From positions 9,409,836-9,473,835 of the forward strand of contig CM041198.1 in assembly GCA_023078555.1 (NCBI GenBank): a stretch of DNA of 64,000 nucleotides, read 5' to 3'. The notes under the pieces are model-generated. The model saw only the letters and a program-made list of their open reading frames with translations, was not told the origin of the DNA and ran no database searches. Positions 48,791-60,739 of the stretch are shown in pieces (the stretch's first letter is position 1; every line of letters begins with the position of its first letter). The translations under genes were made by a program, and so were the position numbers. This DNA is from Ulva prolifera (lineage: Eukaryota; Chlorophyta; Ulvophyceae; Ulvales; Ulvaceae).

Positions 48791-51700
48791 CTACCTTTGA
48801 TTTACTTTCTGAGTTGCGGTATGCGCCCCGGTCTTGAGTCCTTTGAGCGACGGTCCATGTACAGCCTGGAGGAATGCTCCTACTACTTTGCCAAACTCAC
48901 GCAACGTGTTGACTTCATCCTCTTGAAACTCCAATGCTCCATACCGAGACTTTCGAATCTCCAGCCCTTTCAGGTGCAGGACACCTCGGCCTGTCGCACT
49001 GGCATCGATTATACCCACGAACAGTTCGTCAGGCCCAGCACACGATTCTTGACTTGTCTGCAGGCTTTCAGGTCGTGGAGACCTTGTTGCTGATGAGCTG
49101 GTTGGGAGTGGCTACCGCAGCCAACGCAGCACGCACAGATGCCCAGCTGGCCTTAGACAGCATACACGCTCTGCAGCTATGCTGTGCAAAGCTGCACACA
49201 GCAAGATCCGAAGGACTGCAGAGGTATTATACAACACGTGTCATGACCTGTGGAAAGTCTAGCAATCTGTCTTCATGCGTCGGTGCCGAATCTGTGCACA
49301 AGTGTGGCCGGAAAGTCAGGTACTCGCTCAACTGGAAGCAGGTATCAATTGCTACAGTTGGATCAACACAACGGTCAGTGAAAAAAGTGTGCTGCCAAGC
49401 ATGCGGTGTGACTTGGTGCGCACTGTTGGAGAAATGATTGTCTGTGTCAATATGTTGTTCAAGTCCGGCAAGCAGCCTCGTTCATTTGCCCAGTGTACGC
49501 GTACAGCATCGCAAGGGACCAGGTCCTTGGTGGTCTTGCAGATCCAGCTCTCAAACATCAAGTCCTCACAACTTCCTGCGGCAAAGCTATGTATGCGAAA
49601 GCCCGCAGCAATGAGAGTGTCTGTTGCATGCTGCTGCCTCCAAGTATCTTGATTGGTCCTGCAGCAGCCCGAATTTAAGCAATACCTGCATCAGATTTCT
49701 GTTTGCAAGTGTGCTAATCAGTTCTGCAGCTCACGTTCTTTTTGTAAGGGGACATGGAGTGCATGATAGCCACAACAAGGACCACTTTGGGCACATACTG
49801 TGCCATTTGGAGAGCTGCTGCAGCGTGCCCTGCCATTGCTTGCACCAGACCCTCATCAACAAAGCTGAACATGCCGTCCTGCGTCCCAGTTTTGTTCATT
49901 AGCTTCAATACTGCAATGACTTCCGCTCCGGGCCTCCTTCCTGCTGGTGTGCATGTATGCATGTCTGTTATTGGGACCAGAAGTAAGAAACGCGAGGCGA
50001 CACTCCCAATCGAGTCGCTTTCGCCACAGTACAGGCGAGCTGCATCCTCTGTGGTTCCAACGCCAGCATGCCTAGTCTGTAAAGCTGGTGCCAATTCAGC
50101 AGTTTCAGGCTTGGGTCTGTGATTGCCTGGATGCCTGGGAGAGGTCAAGTTTTCGCCTTCACCAACATGCGCTACACCTCGTTCAGCTTGGTCACACAGA
50201 GCCTGTGTATGGCCATGGAATGTACCAGGCGGATCTGCAGGCCTAGCGTCCTCATCTCTGCCTGCGTCAATGACTGGTTTGCAAGAGCCACTAAGAGTTT
50301 TGGTAATGGGTCCAGCTCTCTGTGGGATGCCAGCGGCAATAACATGGGAAACAAGGCCTGAAATAGGCTGCCGCGTCACGCCCTCTGTTGGGGACCATGC
50401 CCACGAGTCCTGCATGAGCAGCACCACTGCCATGTTGCTCGTCCCAAAAGAGCCCGACTATAGAAGGTACAAGGACACACAAAAGCAGCAGACTGCAGCT
50501 AGTGTGGCCCTGTCATCGACAATGGCGATCAACATCAGGCATGTTCAGCAAAGGCACGATGGTATGTCCAACCTTCCTACAGAGGTCCCACAATTTGTAG
50601 GCCCTGTGACAATTTGCACTCATTCATGTATCCGCCACATCAAATCATAGTCAATCAGTGTGCTTACTAAGGTGACTTCTGTCTGCTAGAGAAGAAGTCA
50701 CCAGTCACCATCTAAGACAACCAGATAACTACTCCATGCGCCACCTAGACGTGTGGTTCCACATGCCGATTTCCCGCGGGTGACAAAAGTTTCCAAGGCG
50801 TGGCTGACTAGTGGCTTGCTGTACAATGGTAGATTGCCGCGTTACCTTGCCTTCTAACGGAAACAATATTTGGACCGCCTCAGCTGAGCAGATGTGGGCA
50901 ACCTGCTGATGGCACATTTCCAAAGCTTGCTCCATGGACAGAGCAGAGGTTATGTAGGTACTCCAGGCAGGCAGGCGGTGGACACGCTCTTGCAATATCG
51001 CTGCCTGCACTGCTACAGCACAAACTCCAGCGAAGCTTTGTAAAGCGCTGACCTCAAACCTGTACAAGTGACAATCTCTTAGTCACCCCGGGGGGAGGGA
51101 AGGGGGAGGGAGCTTTCACACCCAGACAGGCAGGCATCTTTGTCAAGGACCCACTCAGTGTGCTGAGGAATGAAGTCACACCTAGAAAACGGTGCATATT
51201 TTGCGTCGCTATAAATGACATGCTGCGCTGGGGGAGCAGTGAGTGGCCATCCACGCATCACAGTCAGGACACCTATGGTCTCCCCTGTATCTCCTGTCAG
51301 CGGCACGCATGCGATGTGCGCCACCTCAAAGTTGTTTTCACGATCATAAGCATCATCATATCCACAGGGCGCATCTCGAGGCGTAGTAGCTGCTGGAGAT
51401 GCAGTTAGCGCCACCAATTCCTCTACCTCACTCGCCTGGCTTGGCTGAGGGTTCAGTTGAATTACTTTGCTACCGGCAGCTCTGACCTCGCCACCCTGCA
51501 CCATCTCTTCGCATCGCTCTTTTGTTGCCATTTGTCACCAGGGATGAAGAGCCAACACAACTGTGACCACATCCATGCAGGTTGTCTGCCGTGATCCTGT
51601 GCAAACGTACATTCCCTTCAGCTCATTGAGAGGAGCACACCACATTGGGAAGCGGCTGCAAATCAATGTGGATGGCATTGGAGCCAGGTCGAATCGGGGA

Positions 51701-54700
51701 GTGCAGAAAATACAATCGCGCACGCTGGCTCCCTAGAATCTCCTTCGCCCGGGCTATGATCATTCCAGGTAGCTCAATGATGTCTCGTTCGGCCACAATG
51801 TCACTCGTCAGCTCAGCAGCTCGCCGTGACAGGAGGCGGCATCGATAGTGGCTGTCAAAGTGAGACGCATTGATTGCGGCGGCGGCAACGTAGCGGCACA
51901 GGAGTTTGGCTGTCAGCAGGTCAGCATCAGTGAAAGCACCATCTCGGGAGCGCTTATTGAAGCACTGTAGCACTCCAATGGACTTTTGGGCTGTGACTGG
52001 GTGCATGATCGGACAGATGAGTAGCGCATGTGGGAAAGTTCCTGCACTCTTGCAGATTGCAGCAGCTTCAAATTGATACTGCCCGTAAGATAATGACTGA
52101 GGGTGACTCAGTTGCATCATCTCAGATAACTCTGCAGTTGCTGGTACAACATTCTTCTTGCATGCATCACTGTTGCGCAAGCATTTCACTGCACATCCTT
52201 GTGCCACATGGATCGGTCAGCAATCGTGCATGTATAGGCTACATGGGCTTACCCGATGGGGCATCCAGGGTCTCCTGGTATTCTGGATGGTGGGCAGGAT
52301 TCACCACGGCCAGGAGCTGTCGCGCTTGCAAGGCAGCCATTGTAATGCAAGGGCTACATGGGAAGCGGATATGTGTTTCGCTGTCCTCATCTCCACTTGC
52401 GTCTGGTACGGGGCACCAAAGATATGTCTCCTGAGCGCTCAGCAGCAGCACACGCGCCTACAGCAGGACCGTTGCTGTAGGGCTGTGACCTATGGCTGAA
52501 GTGGAGCCTGGAAATATTGAGACCAGGAGCTGGTGTGGCATGTCTGGAAATATTCCAGATGCTGGTGGCTGAGCATGACATGCAATCTGGGAGCCTCATA
52601 TGCATTGCACAGACCTGTGCGGTATCCAGCAATTCGGTTGCAGCCTTGTTTATTGCGTCCAGAGTGTCTGATAGGTCCAGAGTGTTATACGCGAAGGCAG
52701 CCATTGTGACAACCTTTCGCAGGTGCCTGGACAGGGACCGCAGCTGATCAAACCGGTCACTGAGATGTGCCAGGGCAAACCCGCGAGCCTCAGGGTCCAT
52801 GCTACGGACACTCTGAACGTCCACGCTGAGATCATCTAGCCCAGAAGCTAAACCGTCTGCAGAAGCAAAAACACCAAATTGCTCGTCTGCGGCTTGCGGA
52901 TCACAAATTGAACAGATGTGTTCGATGGCCTCACGCTCAGACTTGATCTGGTCTTGCAGCGTAGAAAGCTGCATCCGAGATGCTGCCACAAGAGTCTGCA
53001 GTCTTGCCAGCTCCTGTGTGCCTTGGCCAACATGTCGCTCTCGAGCATTACGGTCCTCAATGACTCGTTTCTGCAAGCATGGAGCAGTCTGTGGACTGTT
53101 AAGCTCAATATGGTGCTCTTTTTTGTGGTATTTCGGTGATGTAATCGTCTCCGATGTGCCTCTTGCATTTATGTAGGTACAAAGGACAGAGGCTGGGCAT
53201 GGAGCCGTTTCTCGGAATTCACTCGCAAATCCACTCACTCATTCATGGCACTAGGCCGGGCACGAGCGCGTACCACAGCCCTTCTATCGTCTCAGGTGTG
53301 CCTCTTGCATGTATGTATGTACGTACGGAATAGAGTGCACACGTGCATATTTTGCCTGCCAAGGCGGATGGTTTTGCAGCAGCCCATGATGCCGCAGGAA
53401 GTTGTGTGAAAAATCAACGGAAGTTACCTGCAATGTGCATGTCTGGGCTTTGAGCCTCCACAGCTTGGCATGCTCTGAGTTTTTCTTTGTTTTCAATTCT
53501 GTCCATGCAGCATTGCGGTGAAGCTCATGCATGGCGGATTTGTCGCCAGCACGCTTTGTGGAGTGCAAAATATGTTCCATAGAGCGAACTTGGTGCTGTA
53601 GAGCTAAATTGACGTTTTTTTGCCGGATCACATTCATTCGATCTTTGTCATGTTCGGACTGTGCAGTCTGGCATTGCCTGTTGACCTGCATGTGAAGGGC
53701 CAAACCTCAGCGATGCACATGCTGATGAATGACCAGTTGGCCGCCCCTCGACAGGGTTCGACCACACAAACAATGAGATCACCTGCTGCAGGGCCTTGTT
53801 CATGGCCAGCTCCGCATGACTCAACTTGGTGGTCCTGCGCAGCTGCTCTACCATGTTAGAGCTCTGTAATAGCCCGCGGGAGCTTCTCTCAATCAGTCCC
53901 AATGCCAAGACATCACATGCCGTGCGTGCTCCAGATGTTCCGGGAGATTCTCGTGATATCTCCTGCCGCACATTCTCCAGGCGTTGTGCTCGACAAGCTT
54001 CAGTCGCAGCTTTGACACTGCCGGCTATTTCACATTCAGAATTGGTGTGATATCTACAAGATAATGTCAAATTGCAAAAAGCGCGGTAAGAATTTGATCG
54101 TCACGCCTGGCCAGCCATATTATACCATATGAACCAGCATACCTGTTACCAGCAGCTACTTCCGAGCGCCGACTCACGCACCCGAGACCATTGTGTCTCA
54201 TGTTTTCCTATCACCTGTACATTTGAAGGGAGGAGCTGTCGAAGCGGGAAATTACGCAACTGTGAGGAGCTGTGAGGTGCGCTACGTGTGGAGAATGGCA
54301 ACGGGCCTCGCACGCATTACAGTACAATCTAAGCGCCGGCCTTTCTTCTGCCCTTCCCAGAAAGATACCAAGGCTCTGTTGTCAGGATGAAGCGGGAAAG
54401 CACTCAGGCACGAGGCCGAGCCAGTCAAGTGACCATTGAAAACAAACACAACGATTGGAGATTACAACGTCAGGGCGATATATTGCATGAAGAGCAAAGG
54501 GCCGGTGATGATTTGGCTGGACCGATGGTATACTATGATTCATATTGTTTCTGATTGGGGTGGTCCAGCGACAGGCTTTCACGAGCGTGGATGTGATTTG
54601 CATGCATTCGGCCTGGCTCCATTCATGTGCCCCACAAAGCGAGGAGGCATTGCACTGGCAACAAAATAAACCACAGATATTTCTTGATATGGATTGATTA

Positions 54701-54943
54701 TACGTGCAACAACGCGTTTCCTGTCCTTGTGTCGCTACACCGTTCGCTGATTGCATCAGCCTGCGTCGAACTGTGCATTGCAGCTGGACCGTGCAGTGCA
54801 GTGCCGGAAACTGAGGTGTAGATGCCATCGTCAATGGCGGGCACGATATTGATGAGCCTGTAGCCCCGCCGTACCTGCATTCGCCCGTCAGATCTCCGTT
54901 CCTGATCGCTCCACAAAGCCTGGTCACAAACAATGGTGCGCAT
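48791..54943 (-). CDS. Coiled-coil protein with four tandem GAF domains
   Basis: The N-terminus (about 54050-52620) is helical coiled coil (LSHAELAMNKALQQ, ELARLQTLVAASRMQL). Four GAF domains follow. GAF1 (about 52690-51880) ends in SIGVLQCFNKRSRDGAF and FTDADLLTAKLL. GAF2 (51830-50990) has HIACVPLTGDTGETIGVL. GAF3 (about 50980-49790) has QPISGLVSHVIAAG and VIAVLKLMNKTGTQDGMFSF. GAF4 (about 49560-48791) has LVPCDAVRVHWANE and GVLHLKGLEIRKSRYGALEF. GAF modules bind cyclic nucleotides or other small ligands, or mediate dimerisation. No kinase, cyclase or phosphodiesterase domain is visible, so it may be a sensor or scaffold. Similar coiled-coil/multi-GAF proteins occur in flagellated protists and algae. 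A possible first exon is 54943-54873 (ATG, then donor GTACGG), unproven. The stop is TAG at 48791-48793. Confidence 0.83.
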
Positions 54944-55304
54944 CAGAGAGAATCAATTCACAGCATGTCGCTGGACCTGGGTGTATGCCGACTGTGCTCT
55001 TGCATGGTCAATGTCCACCGCGGACCTGAAGTGCTGCTTTTCATTGTCGAGGGAACTGCAGACCCACTTATACATCTTATCACGCCAGGCATCTCATTTT
55101 GAGGGTGCCTTGGCTGGTACTGTGGCCGAATGGTTGCTTGATCTGTGTTGGTGCATTATAATGCATTGAGCGTGCAAGCAATGAGTGAAACCCGGAAGCC
55201 CTTGCAAGAAAAGGCAGGGACGACTTGGCATGTACTTAGGGTTTATCCATCTTCCTCCTCGAAGTGTCTTCAGAGGTGCTTGCGACGTACGCTCTTTGCA
55301 GGTG
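54944..55304. other. Probable divergent promoter region
   Basis: About 360 bp between the putative first exon of the GAF gene (minus) and the second-exon start of carbonic anhydrase (plus). A TATAAT-like string occurs at 55159. A short first exon of carbonic anhydrase may also lie here, because the coding exon at 55302 is preceded by a good acceptor (ctctttgcag). Confidence 0.35.
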
Positions 55305-56859
55305 ATGCTCATGCCTGTCTGGCGCGGCCTTGGCTTGTTGATGAAGTCAACCGGTGCTGCACTGGATACATTGGGAGCAGCATTCCAGGGTAGCCTGGCA
55401 CCCATGGAGAGACTGATGCCCCCTGTCAATCGCCTCAAGTTTCGGGGAGTATTACCAACATACCCAGAGTCTTGCTTTGTGGCCCCAAATGCGACGGTCA
55501 TGGGGAATGTGACGATGGGCGAAGGCTCAAGCATCTGGTATGGTGCAACCCTGAGAGGTGATGTCAATTCAATCACAATCGGGGAGATGACCAACATTCA
55601 AGATAAGGCCGTCATTCATGTTGCTCAGCATAATCCTGCAAAAGCCGCTCTACCAACTGTAGTGGGGAGTCACGTACGTTATCTCAACTTGCATCCTGTG
55701 GGTGTATGTGAAGTCGTTGGTGTCTCTGCTAGTGGCAATCAACTGTAGAGTACCAATATCTTCACTAATAGTTGAATCGCTCCATCCACCAGTGCATGTG
55801 ACGGCAACATCAACTGCACATGGTCAGATGCGGTCCTTCATGTGTGATGACCACCATGTAAATCTGCCTATACTTTATCGGATGACCACACAATCGCTGT
55901 CACCACGTCAAGTCTATGGTGCGGCACAAAACAGCACACAATCTGTTTGCAGGAATCTGCAATTGGTGCTCATGCTCATGTGGGCTTCCTTGCAGGTCAC
56001 TATCGGCCACGGAGCAATTTTACATGCTTGCACAATTGAGGATGAGGTCCTTGTTGGCATGGGGGCCAAGGTTCTCGATGGAGCGATTGTCCGCCGCGGC
56101 GCGATTGTTGGTGGTGGTGCTGTTGTTGCACCTGGGACTGAAGTGCCATCAGGACAGGTCTGGGCTGGCTGCCCCGCACGATATCTGCGAGATGTAGATG
56201 CGAGCGAGTCTGCATTCCTTGCTGTCAGTGCACACAACTATGCTGACCTGTCCCGCGAGCACTGGAACGAGGTGACAAAGGTTCACTTGGTACGTCCCGC
56301 AGCATCTTTGTTATCCCCTGGTCCTGTCGCCAATGGCAGTTACATAGGATTACTCAACTGTTTGTACAATATACCGCTGCAGCGTCTTGATGTTGTGCTG
56401 TCAGTGGTATAGCCTGTGACATGCAAAACGCTCTTGTCTACCACACTTGTGTCACCGTCTGGTCGCTCTTTGATTTTCATCTGATTAAACCAATTTCCCA
56501 AGTGCTAGATATGATGCGACGTTATAGCTGTACCCCTTCCCAGACTTCGCTCACACTTTGAGGAATCCAGAGCCATTGTGAATCGCCTGTCCCGGGCCGA
56601 GCATTTGTTACGCCGGCAGAATTTCTGTTGCCATGGCAGGCATGTGCATCCACAGCCTTCACGCCAAGGTGTATTTTATTGTGACATGAAGGATGATGGT
56701 ATGAACAATCCAATCTGTCCTATGCAGAAGGTTCTGCATGACGACCTCCTGAAGGAGGATGCAACCAAGCGGGACCCGAATTCAGATGAGCAGTTGGGTG
56801 TGGTGCGTGATACATACACACGTGAGGTTATTCGCGGGCCCATGGACGGTGCAGCGTGA
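55305..56859 (+). CDS. Gamma-type carbonic anhydrase (mitochondrial complex I type)
   Basis: Three exons join in phase: 55305-55673, 55996-56289 and 56728-56859 (TGA), giving 264 residues. The left-handed beta-helix hexapeptide repeats are clear. Active-site residues of the archaeal enzyme Cam are all present: Arg/Asp in GATLRGDVNSITIG, Gln and the first zinc His in NIQDKAVIHV, and the other two His in VTIGHGAILHACT. The C-terminal helix EQLGVVRDTYTREV matches the tail of plant gamma-CAs. In plants and green algae these proteins form a trimer on the matrix side of the membrane arm of complex I and are needed for its assembly. The N-terminus (MLMPVWRGLGLLMKSTGAAL) is short and amphipathic. An acceptor directly precedes it, so an upstream exon may extend the presequence. 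Confidence 0.95.
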
Positions 56860-58156
56860 GGAGAACGGTCTCCGGGTTGACAGGACAGCTTCTTGGGCTA
56901 TTGCCATATGGAACGCAGTTCCTGATCGTTGAGTTCTCGTTCGTACGTCAGCGTGAACACTAGTAACTGATGCGGTCAAATGACATGTCATTTCACACAT
57001 GTGTCAGAATGTGATCATAGAAGTGTGTCAACCTGATGACACGAGTGCTGCTACATGTTGTTTGTGTACACTGTTGATCAACTTGTGGCGGGACGTGCTG
57101 ACTGCATTTATAGTGCATCGAATTCGTGCGGCGTGGTGCTGGGAAAGATGTATTATCATGATATGATGGCCCCGATCCAGGATGCATCCGAGGCAACTCG
57201 GCATGTGCGGGGCCTAGATAGAATGATGTGTACGACCTGAAGGTGAATCGAGCAGAATAGAGGTAGATCATGAGTTGGATGCAGCTTTGAGTGCCATCAC
57301 AACGCCCTAAAGTACATTACACCCTCAGGCTTGCTTGAGCTTGACTTGGTACCCCTTGACTTCAACTCGATCCTTGTACGTTGTACTTTGAATAATCACT
57401 TCAATTTCCATATCAGTGCTCCATCAAAACTCCGTCACATATGCTCACATATGCTCTGCACCGATACCTTCCATTTATCTTGCATACCCATAGCTTCAAC
57501 AGGAAATTCATCAACCTTTTGTCTAAATCACACCACAGCAATTTTCCCTGTCACTGCCCATCTGATGTATGAATAGAATATCATTTTGATTGATCCCGTC
57601 CACCATTCACTAGCCATCAATATGATGGGCTTGCATATTGGCTTTGTTGGTGGCCAGAAGTCATCTGCATCAGAGTGGATGGCACGGTCGAGTGCATGGT
57701 GGCGCATGCATGTACATGCAGCAACATGCACATACATATATGTCTGGTTGCACTGGCTAGACCAGTGATGAGTGTGGCACAGTACAAGAACAAACATCTG
57801 CATTGTAGAAGCGGCTGCAGATTTGTAACAAATATTGGCTGATCACATTCCTTACAAGGAACGCTGATTACAGTACATGACCACTTCCTTGCAACAGGTA
57901 TGCATGCTCCAGAACATGAACAACATCTATTTTGAGGGCGCACACATTGTGCCTGTGTCCAGGAAAGTGATATTACAGCTCGTTATTTGCGCCACCCTGC
58001 CGCCAACTGGCCCAAAATATGTACATGTGTGCGCACGTATTACCCAGCATCACATCATCGGTCACTCATGCCTCGCTGCCACATACTGCAAGTGCATCTG
58101 AACCTTCACAGGTGGTATATATTCAAAGCGTTTGCGTCCAAACGACAATCTGCAAA
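56860..58156. other. Convergent intergenic stretch, no gene recognised
   Basis: About 1.3 kb between the ends of the carbonic anhydrase and pyrophosphatase genes. It is relatively AT-rich with short frames only. It should contain two 3' untranslated regions. No repeat or RNA gene was seen. Confidence 0.45.
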
Positions 58157-59794
58157 TCATCCAGTGGACACAGCAGGCGCCCGCTTGCTTCGAATCTCTT
58201 CATCATACATGCGTTGCGAATCCACAATGATTTTCTTCGCCTCCTCTGCCCCAATCTGCTCTTCACTCACATGCACGCCTTTCCTTGGCGTGAGTGGAGC
58301 ATCTTTGAATGGGTCAGCCACGCTGAACACGGCTCGGAGGGTTGAGCATGTTTCATCTGCAGGAACAATTTCCACCTCCTCAAGTTTTTTGCCATACTTC
58401 TCCTCAAGCTGCCCACGCTTGTACGTCATGAAGAATGACCGAATCTCATTCCAGCGGTGTTGGGGTAGCTCAGAGATGTCATTGAAGTGCTTGTATGCAG
58501 GGTCATCGGCGCAGACAGCAATGATCTTGTCATCCTGCTCTCCACAATCGATCATTCGCATAGCACCTGCGCACGAAATACTCGTCAGAGCAGCTCAAGT
58601 AAAGTTTGTTGGTGCAAATTACCAACATGCGATGTGATGGACATGGTGACGAAAACATCTGCAGAATGAAAAAAAGGATACATCCTGCTCCATTCTGAAA
58701 GGACACACCAATTGGCTTCGCTCGCATGAATGACAGGGGCGCCACAGGTTCTTGCATGAGAACAAGAATGTCCTACAAAACAATCCCACGTCAGTACCGT
58801 TGCTTCGGACCAGCAGCCCCGTACACTACGGTTTGAAACCTGAAAGACCTGCGTCTGATGAACAGGTCACATAGCGCGCAGCAGCTGTGGCTCTACTGTG
58901 GCGAGGCCCAGCGTATGTGGTTGGCCTGTTGCGAGTCTTGTTAGAACAGTTCGGCTGCACTTCGCATGCCGATATGAAGTCATTCTGTGCACGTTGCCGA
59001 TTTAACGCAAAGTGTTCAGCCTTTCAGTGATAGGTCTGATAGCCCAGCACAAGCAGGGAGATAGAACGCCAAGGCTTTGCACGTGTTCGATCGCTCGGAC
59101 TCGGTGTGCACGCGGAAGCCCCAGAGACATGGCATCGGTACGCCGCGAATACACGCTGAAGCAAGGAAACATCACTACAAAAGCATGACGTTGCACATCG
59201 TGTAGCCCTGTGATCGGAGAGTTCGTGCTGTATTGGAACAAGAGGCGATAGTGCGACAGCCATCAGTTCACGACGAGCTGCTGTCAGCGGAAGATGTAGC
59301 AATGGCACGTACCAAAGCATCTCCGTCGTCGCAGAGGGTCTGGGGGATGAAGCCGTAGTTGTGGGGGTACACAATTGAGCTGAATAGAACACGATCCACG
59401 TACAGGAAACCTGCACAAGATTCGGCGACTCATATTCAACAAGGGTTCTCCAAAGAGACCGAAGCACACTAAAGCACACAAAAATCGGCTGCGTTGGTCG
59501 TACCTGTCTCCTTATCAATTTCGTACTTGACCTTGCTGCCTTCTGGGATTTCAATGACTCTGCAAGCTGGTACAGCGTAAACACACGTCGATGCAGCTGC
59601 GCGATGCAGCGTTGCTGACACCACACTTTACAGCAGCGCATGTAAACCCATCTTATAAAATCCGCCTGCTATACAATTTGCGCAGTGGATCTGGCGATGC
59701 CAGCACAGGAAGTGACGCACGCGTTCACACAGTCGGGGCACTTCTCGCCCACGGGCAGATCGTGCCAAGGATGAGAACGAAGAGCAGCGGCCAT
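58157..59794 (-). CDS. Soluble inorganic pyrophosphatase, family I
   Basis: Five exons join in phase: 59794-59721, 59559-59504, 59410-59313, 58772-58709 and 58566-58157, giving 233 residues. Conserved blocks in order: [56 protein letters not shown] with [31 protein letters not shown], then [20 protein letters not shown]. It hydrolyses pyrophosphate to two phosphates with Mg2+, pulling biosynthetic reactions forward. The catalytic Asp triad appears as DGDALD where most family members have DNDPMD, so all three Asp remain but Pro is replaced by Ala. The start at 59794 ([12 protein letters not shown]) is the simplest. An in-frame ATG at 59887 would add about 31 residues, a possible organelle presequence. 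The C-terminus is extended by about 50 Glu/Lys-rich residues after the catalytic domain. Confidence 0.94.
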
Positions 59795-59887
59795 TGCTGA
59801 AGCTGATGTAGTATCAAGGTCAATTGGTGTAAGATTGTATATCAAAAGGCTAGGGACGTGCGCGGAAAGAGGACTTGGGAGAAGCAA

Positions 59888-60739
59888 GGCGAGAACCAGA
59901 TGGATTAGCTGGGGGGGGGACGAGATGGCAAGGTGATTAATGTAAAGGCTTTCACGTTGCAGCTTATATATGAATTTTGCTGACTCTGCTGAGAGATCTT
60001 TGCCCGCGAAATTTCCAATGTGCCTGCGAGTACTCGAGCATTACGCATGGACCCCTAGAGCCACGGGGAGTAGCGGCCGATGTCATCCCTCCCATGCGTT
60101 CCAAGCCTGGCGCGAGGTGAATGTGCGAAGCACTTCCTGACTGTCTCCAAACTTGATACAAAAAGCAGCAGGAGAGGAACCAAAATGCTTTATGATGGAC
60201 AAGGGTCTCAATCAGATGGGTCCATCGAACCTTCACATGGGCTGGACAGGACACTGCATGACTATTCGTGAGACACCATCCTGAACGCATAAAGCTGCAG
60301 TCGCCGCTGGGACGTCTCCTGTATATGTCTTTGTAACGCTATGTTGGTGAGGCGAGAATGTCTGGCAAATGGTGGAGCAGACGTGCTTGCCACCAAGCCT
60401 TCTGTGCGAAATCAGACAGTCAGCCTGATGAAGCTAGCCTTGATCACAGCTCAACGGCCATCACTGAAGGGTTGTACGATCCGGATTGATCATACAATCC
60501 AGTTCACCATCCTTCTGCGACGCCTGGCCCGCAAGAGAGGCTGCAGGAGCTCCTGTATACCCGCCCCCCCAGGCAGATTCTCACTCAGTATCTACATTAG
60601 TACAAACATACTTTGCAGGGGATCATGCAGTGCGTTGCTGAGCGCCCAGCCCTTCCTTGGCCGCCACTGAAGCGGTTGCCGGAGACACCTTCACGGTGTT
60701 CCCTGCGTCTATCAGGAAGACAGGGGCAACCTGCCTCAC
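59888..60739. other. Spacer; probably holds the last exon of the membrane-protein gene
   Basis: The membrane-protein gene to the right leaves a donor at 60740/60739, so at least one more exon should lie here on the minus strand. I could not identify it. Pyrophosphatase promoter sequence is expected at the left end. A run of eight to nine G lies near 59911. Confidence 0.4.

Noticed and set aside
53750-53770. ggttcgacc resembling a tRNA B-box
   Set aside because: No A-box or cloverleaf could be formed around it, and it lies in an intron of the GAF gene.
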